Assembly (NCBI GenBank): GCA_026225055.1
Contig: JAMFSA010000212.1
Coordinates: 1-64,000, forward strand
DNA: 64,000 nt
DNA from: Mucilaginibacter xinganensis
Lineage (GTDB): Bacteria; Bacteroidota; Bacteroidia; Sphingobacteriales; Sphingobacteriaceae
Direction: 5' to 3'
The position numbers and the translations under genes were made by a program. The notes under the pieces were generated by a model. The model was given only the letters and a program-made list of their open reading frames with translations, made no database searches and had not been told where the DNA came from. Below, piece by piece: positions 59,224 through 64,000 of this stretch. Numbering within the stretch: position 1 is the stretch's first letter; the number at the start of each line of letters is the position of its first letter.

Positions 59224-61389
59224 TTATTTTATGGAGAACGAGGCCAGCAATTTCTTATCGGCAGAGTTTTCGCCGATGCATAGCTGGTAATTGCCTTTAT
59301 ATAGTTTCCATTTATGCTGTTTCAGGTCCCATTTTTTCAGGGCATCTACCGGGATAGCTAATTGTACCTGCTGTTCTTCACCTTTGCCCAGGCTTACCCG
59401 TTTAAATTGTTTAAGCTCTTTTACAGGCATTCTTTCACCATCGGGATAGGAAATGTAGACCTGCACCACATCATCAGCATCCCAGTTGCCGGTATTTTTT
59501 AGTTTGATGCTGCAGGTAAGCTGCTGGCCCGCGGCATAGCTATTCTGCGGATGAATTGCCCAATTGTAACTAAACGTGGTATAGCTTAATCCATAGCCAA
59601 AAGGGTATTCCACATCGCCTTTAAAATAACGATAGGTACGGCCTTTCATGGAATAATCCTTATAATCAGGCAGATCATTAACCGACTTATAAAAGGTTAC
59701 CGGTAAATGGCCTGATGGCGAAACTTTCCCGAACACAATATCTGCCAACGCGTTGCCGCCCTGCTCGCCGGGGTACCAGGTCAGGATTATGGCATCAGCA
59801 TAAGGTTCAATGGCGGCAATATCCACAGCGCTGCCTGATGTGATTACAGCTACAATAGGCTTATTATTACTTGCTTTTTTTAACTGTTTTAAAAAAGCTA
59901 TCTGCGCTGCCGGGATACCTAAATCGACTTTGTCGGCCCCGTTTTTTGACAGGAACGCATCCCCTTCTTCACCCTCCATTGATGGCGACAGACCTATAAC
60001 GGCGAAAGTTACATCACTGGATGCCGCGCTCCATACCCCACCAAAGCGGGTAGAATCAATCATATCGCTGCCCAGTTCGTATTGTACAGTTGTTCCCAAT
60101 CCGGCTGCTTTGGTAATGCCTTCGGTAAAAGTTACCAACTCGGGCGATATACCCCTATAATTGCCCAGCAACACATCTGCGCTGAAAGCATTTGGCCCTA
60201 TCACCAGTATATCCTGCGTTTTATCCTTATTTATTGGCAGCAGGTTATTGTTATTTTTTAACAGCACCATTCCCTGTTCGGCTATTTTACGGGCAAGCTG
60301 TATATGACCGGCGCTGCGAACACTATCCGCGCCATAAGCGGCATAAGCCGATGTTGCGGGGTTATCATAAAATCCTAATTTAAACTCTGTTTTTAGCAAT
60401 ATTCTTACCGATGCATCTATCTCGCTCTCCGTTACCAGATTTTCTTTTACTGCTTCCATTACGTCGCTTTGCAGCAGGGTTGAGCAATCCAGGTCGACGC
60501 CCGCTTTTATGGCGGCGGCAGCCACTTGCACCCGGTTGTTTAATACTTTGTGGTTGGCCCAAATATCATCCAACGCGCCACAATCCGTTACTAAATAACC
60601 CTTAAATCCCCAGTCGTTCCTTAATATGCCCTGTAGTGTTTTGCTGATATTGCAGGGCTCGCCGTTTACCCGGTTATAAGCACCCATTACCGATGCTACC
60701 CCTGCATTAACCAGCTGATGAAAAGCAGGCAGATAAGTTTCCTGCAAATCCTTTTCATCAACAATGGCATTAAAAGAGCCTCGCCCGTTTTCTGGCCCGC
60801 TGTGGACCGCGAAGTGTTTGGCGCAGGCAGCGGTTTTTAAATAATTGGGATCATCCCCCTGCATACCCTGCACAAATGCCTTTCCCATTCGGCCGGTTAA
60901 ATAAGGATCTTCTCCATAGGTTTCCTGTCCACGGCCCCACCTTGGGTCGCGGAAAATATTAATATTGGGCGACCAAAATGTTAAGCCCATATATTGCAAA
61001 TGCTTATCCCGGGCAATGGCCAGATTATATTTAGCCCGTGCTTCGGTTGATATAGCCGTAGCCACCTGTTTCAGCAAATCATCGTTAAAAGTAGCCGCCA
61101 TACCTATAGCCTGCGGATAAACAGTTGCCGATCCCGCACGGGCCACTCCATGCAGAGCCTCGTTCCACCAGTTGTAAGCCGGGATGCCCAGGCGCGGTAC
61201 TGCCTGGTTTTGATAACCCAGCAAACCGATCTTTTCCTGTAAGGTAAGCTGCCCCAGCAAATTGTTGACCCGCTTATCCATTGGTAAAGCCGGGTTTAAG
61301 TAAGGTTTAACAGACTGGCTCTTCGCGGTAAGCGAAAAAATAGCTAAAGTGGTTGTGATTAAAACAAACTGCTGTATTCTTTTAAACAT
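59224..61389 (-). CDS. GH3 family glycosidase (beta-xylosidase-like)
   Basis: A secreted 721-aa GH3 enzyme with signal peptide (cleavage after TAKSQS or nearby). The nucleophile is Asp269 in GYLVTDCGAL. The plant-xylosidase-like landmark GIPAYNWWNEALHGVA and SPNINIFRDPRWGRGQETYG suggest beta-xylosidase or arabinosidase more than beta-glucosidase activity; this is by resemblance only. The C-terminal fibronectin-like domain is present. It forms a minus-strand pair with the GH92 gene and is divergent from another GH3 gene 314 bp away. Confidence 0.9.
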   Translation of the reverse strand: MFKRIQQFVLITTTLAIFSLTAKSQSVKPYLNPALPMDKRVNNLLGQLTLQEKIGLLGYQNQAVPRLGIPAYNWWNEALHGVARAGSATVYPQAIGMAATFNDDLLKQVATAISTEARAKYNLAIARDKHLQYMGLTFWSPNINIFRDPRWGRGQETYGEDPYLTGRMGKAFVQGMQGDDPNYLKTAACAKHFAVHSGPENGRGSFNAIVDEKDLQETYLPAFHQLVNAGVASVMGAYNRVNGEPCNISKTLQGILRNDWGFKGYLVTDCGALDDIWANHKVLNNRVQVAAAAIKAGVDLDCSTLLQSDVMEAVKENLVTESEIDASVRILLKTEFKLGFYDNPATSAYAAYGADSVRSAGHIQLARKIAEQGMVLLKNNNNLLPINKDKTQDILVIGPNAFSADVLLGNYRGISPELVTFTEGITKAAGLGTTVQYELGSDMIDSTRFGGVWSAASSDVTFAVIGLSPSMEGEEGDAFLSKNGADKVDLGIPAAQIAFLKQLKKASNNKPIVAVITSGSAVDIAAIEPYADAIILTWYPGEQGGNALADIVFGKVSPSGHLPVTFYKSVNDLPDYKDYSMKGRTYRYFKGDVEYPFGYGLSYTTFSYNWAIHPQNSYAAGQQLTCSIKLKNTGNWDADDVVQVYISYPDGERMPVKELKQFKRVSLGKGEEQQVQLAIPVDALKKWDLKQHKWKLYKGNYQLCIGENSADKKLLASFSIK

Positions 61390-61702
61390 AGTTTAACGGT
61401 TGTATTAAGTAAATATAATTATACGCAAAGCATATATCCATCAATGCCTGCATATTCTTTTATAATTGGTTTCAGTGTGCAAATAAATTGATAGTCATTA
61501 ATAAATACTTAATATCCCATTAACAACCCACCCGCTTATATATTATTAACGACAATTACGCAAAGGCATAAAACTAAGCTGTAAATATTAATTGCACCAT
61601 ACAATTATGCTAATTACATCCCGCTTTATTATTTTTTTGAAACTTGCGGGTTATTAATTATTTATTAATCACTTATTATTTACCGCGGAATAGTTTTACC
61701 GC
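61390..61702. other. Divergent promoter region of two GH3 genes
   Basis: About 310 bp of AT-rich sequence, with no exact TAnnTTTG box, RNA or repeat that I can identify. Regulation of either GH3 gene is not visible. Confidence 0.4.
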
Positions 61703-63970
61703 ATGAACTTAAAGAACACCCTTATCACTCTTATTGTATTAACAACCTGCTGCTCGTTTACCGGGAAGGGCAGGCGGACTACTTACCCTTATCAAAACCC
61801 CGCTTTACCCGTTGAAGCTCGTGTGGCCGATTTGGTAAGCCGAATGACCCTGACAGAAAAGATACGTCAGCTGGATATGTTTGAAGGCAAAACAGTATCA
61901 GACATGCAGGGGCATGATGCAGGTTCTATTTCGGATGAAAAGATCAAACAAACCATAGGATCAACCGGCATTGGCTCTATTCATGATTTTTATCCACTGA
62001 GTTCGGCACTTAGTAACCAGATACAGCAATACGCCGTTGAACACACACGCCTGGGCATTCCGGTGCTATTTATTGAAGAAGGCTTGCACGGCTATTCAGG
62101 CCTGGGGAGCACTTCATTTCCTATCCCTTTGGCATTATCCACTGCGTGGGATACTGTACTGGTAAATAAAATAGGCCACGCCATAGCTACAGAAACACGC
62201 GCGCATGGTATTGATATGATCCTCGGCCCGGTGTTATGCCTGCCACGCGATGCCCGCTGGGGTAGAACAGAGGAAACTTATGGCGAAGACCCGTACCTGG
62301 ATGCCATGAACGGAATAGCCATGGTTAAAGGGTTGCAGGGACCAAAATTAAGCAGCCCCGATGCCGTTATTGCCGAACCAAAACATTTTGCTGTGCATGG
62401 CATACCTGAGGCAGGCAGTAATATAGCCGCTGTAAATATTGGTGAACGCGAAGCACGGTCGTCATTTTTATATGTATTTGAAAAAGCGGTAAAACAAGGC
62501 GGCGCATTAGGCATAATGGCGGCTTATAGCGAAATTGACGGCATCCCATGTGTGGATAATCAATGGCTGTTAAATCAGGTACTGCGCAAGGAATGGGGCT
62601 TTAAAGGCTTTGTTTTGTCGGATCTGGGTGCCATACGGATGTCGTACAATAGCCATCATGTAGCCGCTAACCCTGCCGATGCCCTTGCACAAACCTTTAC
62701 CGCGGGCATGAGCATGCAGTTCTATGATTTTCCGCATGATGTTTTTATGGCATCGATGAAGGAGGCTATAAAGAATAAAAGCCTCAGCATAACCGATCTT
62801 AACCGTGCTGTAGCCGATGTATTAAAGATCAAGTTTAAATTAGGTTTGTTCGATAATCCATATATCGACCAAAACCTTACTGCTAAAGTATTTCACTCCG
62901 CACAACACCAGGAACTGGCATTGCAGGCTGCTAAAGAAAGTATTTGCCTGCTGAAAAACGATCAGCAGATCCTTCCTTTAAAAAATAACGTTCATTCGGT
63001 TGCTGTTGTAGGCCCGCTGGCAAAAAGCACTTATTTAGGCGGATATTCTAATACCGAGGATAAAGCTATCTCTATACTAGATGGTATAAAACAACGCGTT
63101 GGCGACTCTTTTAAGGTTGACTATGAAACCGGTTATGAACCCGATTCAGCCGCTAAGTTGCAAAAAGATTATCTGGATAAAGCCATTGCGCTGGTTAACC
63201 AATCAGATGTAGCCATTGTGGTTTTAGGTGAGGATATAAAGGAAGTGGGCGAGGGTAAGGACCGCGCCAACCTCGACCTGAATAAATTACAGCAAAACCT
63301 GGTAGAGAACATTTATAAAACAGGCAAGCCAACAGTAGTTGTATTATCCAATGGCAGGCCATTATGCATTAACTGGGTGGCAAAAAACATCCCGGCAGTT
63401 GTAGAAGCCTGGTTTGGCGGCGAAAAGGGCGGATTGGCTGTAGCCGATGTATTGCTGGGCAATTATAATCCATCAGGTAAATTACCCATCACCTTCCCAC
63501 GCTCAACCGGACAGATCCCCTATTATTATAACCATAAACCATCATCAAGGCATATTTATGTTGATGAGGACAGTACCGCTCTATATGCTTTCGGGCATGG
63601 GTTAAGCTACAGTACTTTCGCTTATTCCGGTTTGCATATCAGCCCGTTAAAAATGCCAGCCAATGGTGTTGCAACCATTATGGTAACGGTTAAAAATACC
63701 GGGAATACGGAGGGTAGTGAGGTGGCCCAATTATATGTAAGAGATGTAGTATCAAGCGTAACCACACCAGTGCTATCCTTAAAAGGCTTTAACCGGGTAG
63801 ATCTCAAACCCGGCGAAAGTAAAACGGTAACCTTTAAACTAAATGCTGCTGAACTGGCCGTTTGGAACAGGCAGATGAAGCATGTGGTTGAACCCGGTGA
63901 ATTTAAAATTATGGTTGGAAGCGCTTCGGATGATATAAGGCAAAACGGAAGCTTATACATTGTTAAATAA
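61703..63970 (+). CDS. GH3 family beta-glucosidase
   Basis: A 755-aa secreted enzyme. The N-terminus (MNLKNTLITLIVLTTCCSFTG) is a signal peptide, perhaps with a weak lipobox at the Cys pair. The nucleophile is Asp307 in GFVLSDLGAI. The GH3 core is seen in FIEEGLHGYSGLG and GPVLCLPRDARWGRTEETYG, with a C-terminal fibronectin-like domain (NTGNTEGSEVAQLYV). The most likely activity is beta-glucosidase, with other beta-glycosides possible. It is divergent from the xylosidase-like GH3 gene. Confidence 0.9.
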   Translation: MNLKNTLITLIVLTTCCSFTGKGRRTTYPYQNPALPVEARVADLVSRMTLTEKIRQLDMFEGKTVSDMQGHDAGSISDEKIKQTIGSTGIGSIHDFYPLSSALSNQIQQYAVEHTRLGIPVLFIEEGLHGYSGLGSTSFPIPLALSTAWDTVLVNKIGHAIATETRAHGIDMILGPVLCLPRDARWGRTEETYGEDPYLDAMNGIAMVKGLQGPKLSSPDAVIAEPKHFAVHGIPEAGSNIAAVNIGEREARSSFLYVFEKAVKQGGALGIMAAYSEIDGIPCVDNQWLLNQVLRKEWGFKGFVLSDLGAIRMSYNSHHVAANPADALAQTFTAGMSMQFYDFPHDVFMASMKEAIKNKSLSITDLNRAVADVLKIKFKLGLFDNPYIDQNLTAKVFHSAQHQELALQAAKESICLLKNDQQILPLKNNVHSVAVVGPLAKSTYLGGYSNTEDKAISILDGIKQRVGDSFKVDYETGYEPDSAAKLQKDYLDKAIALVNQSDVAIVVLGEDIKEVGEGKDRANLDLNKLQQNLVENIYKTGKPTVVVLSNGRPLCINWVAKNIPAVVEAWFGGEKGGLAVADVLLGNYNPSGKLPITFPRSTGQIPYYYNHKPSSRHIYVDEDSTALYAFGHGLSYSTFAYSGLHISPLKMPANGVATIMVTVKNTGNTEGSEVAQLYVRDVVSSVTTPVLSLKGFNRVDLKPGESKTVTFKLNAAELAVWNRQMKHVVEPGEFKIMVGSASDDIRQNGSLYIVK

Positions 63971-63971
63971 G

Positions 63972-64000
63972 ATGGCAGAAGAAATATCAACCACCTTACC
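63972..64000 (+). CDS. Start of a further gene, cut by the window end
   Basis: An ATG one base after the GH3 stop opens a frame (MAEEISTTL) that runs off the window. Its nearness suggests translational coupling with the GH3 gene. Too little is present to name it. Confidence 0.3.

Overview
The window looks like chromosome of a Bacteroidota bacterium of the family Sphingobacteriaceae, most likely Mucilaginibacter or a close relative. The evidence is the moderate GC, the absence of strong Shine-Dalgarno sequences, several exact matches to the Bacteroidota -7 box TAnnTTTG, the GH92/GH3 glycosidases, and the many short palindromic intergenic repeats typical of this family. No insertion sequence, prophage, integrase or CRISPR array was found. 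The genus is inferred; no 16S gene is present.

Layout. (1) 1-1.3 kb: two unrecognised small orphan genes between copies of one repeat. (2) 1.4-6.5 kb: a cyanophycin cycle (cphA against divergent cphB, then an isoaspartyl peptidase). (3) 6.6-18.4 kb: TPR protein, Prc protease, a ligase-associated exonuclease/ATP-dependent DNA ligase pair, DUF1835 protein, GHL10 hydrolase and envelope proteins. (4) 18.5-25.8 kb: uvrA, an ECF sigma factor, nth, and a divergent AraC/PhyH-dioxygenase pair. (5) 26.2-32.5 kb: a compact six-gene minus-strand operon joining ergothioneine synthesis (egtB, egtD) to an EgtUV-like ABC transporter, a flavoprotein disulfide reductase and a DUF427 protein. (6) tRNA-Glu. (7) 33-39.3 kb: a metal/redox block with a response regulator, b-type cytochrome, VIT-like transporter, Fur-like DNA-binding protein, DoxX, multicopper oxidase and ChrA, containing two gene relics. 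(8) 39.8-47.1 kb: a GntR-controlled double ABC exporter operon whose large permease carries an M1-peptidase domain without zinc ligands. (9) A Fic-family relic, then 47.8-55.6 kb of short-chain dehydrogenases interleaved with AraC regulators. (10) 56-64 kb: a DUF4833 protein and three secreted glycosidases (GH92, GH3, GH3), without SusC/SusD in view.

How the parts work together. The cyanophycin genes could make and fully recycle an Asp-Arg storage polymer. The ergothioneine operon could couple synthesis, uptake and possibly thiol recycling. The GntR operon has a clear palindrome overlapping its predicted transcription start, immediately downstream of a perfect -7 box, so autorepression is very likely. 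One AraC gene and a divergent SnoaL-like gene share a short region with a perfect GATAC palindrome and two perfect -7 boxes.

The strongest candidates for something new are the ergothioneine operon with its circularly permuted transporter binding domain and unassigned reductase, and the zinc-less M1 domain fused to an ABC permease. All functions come from reading the sequence; no database search was run.
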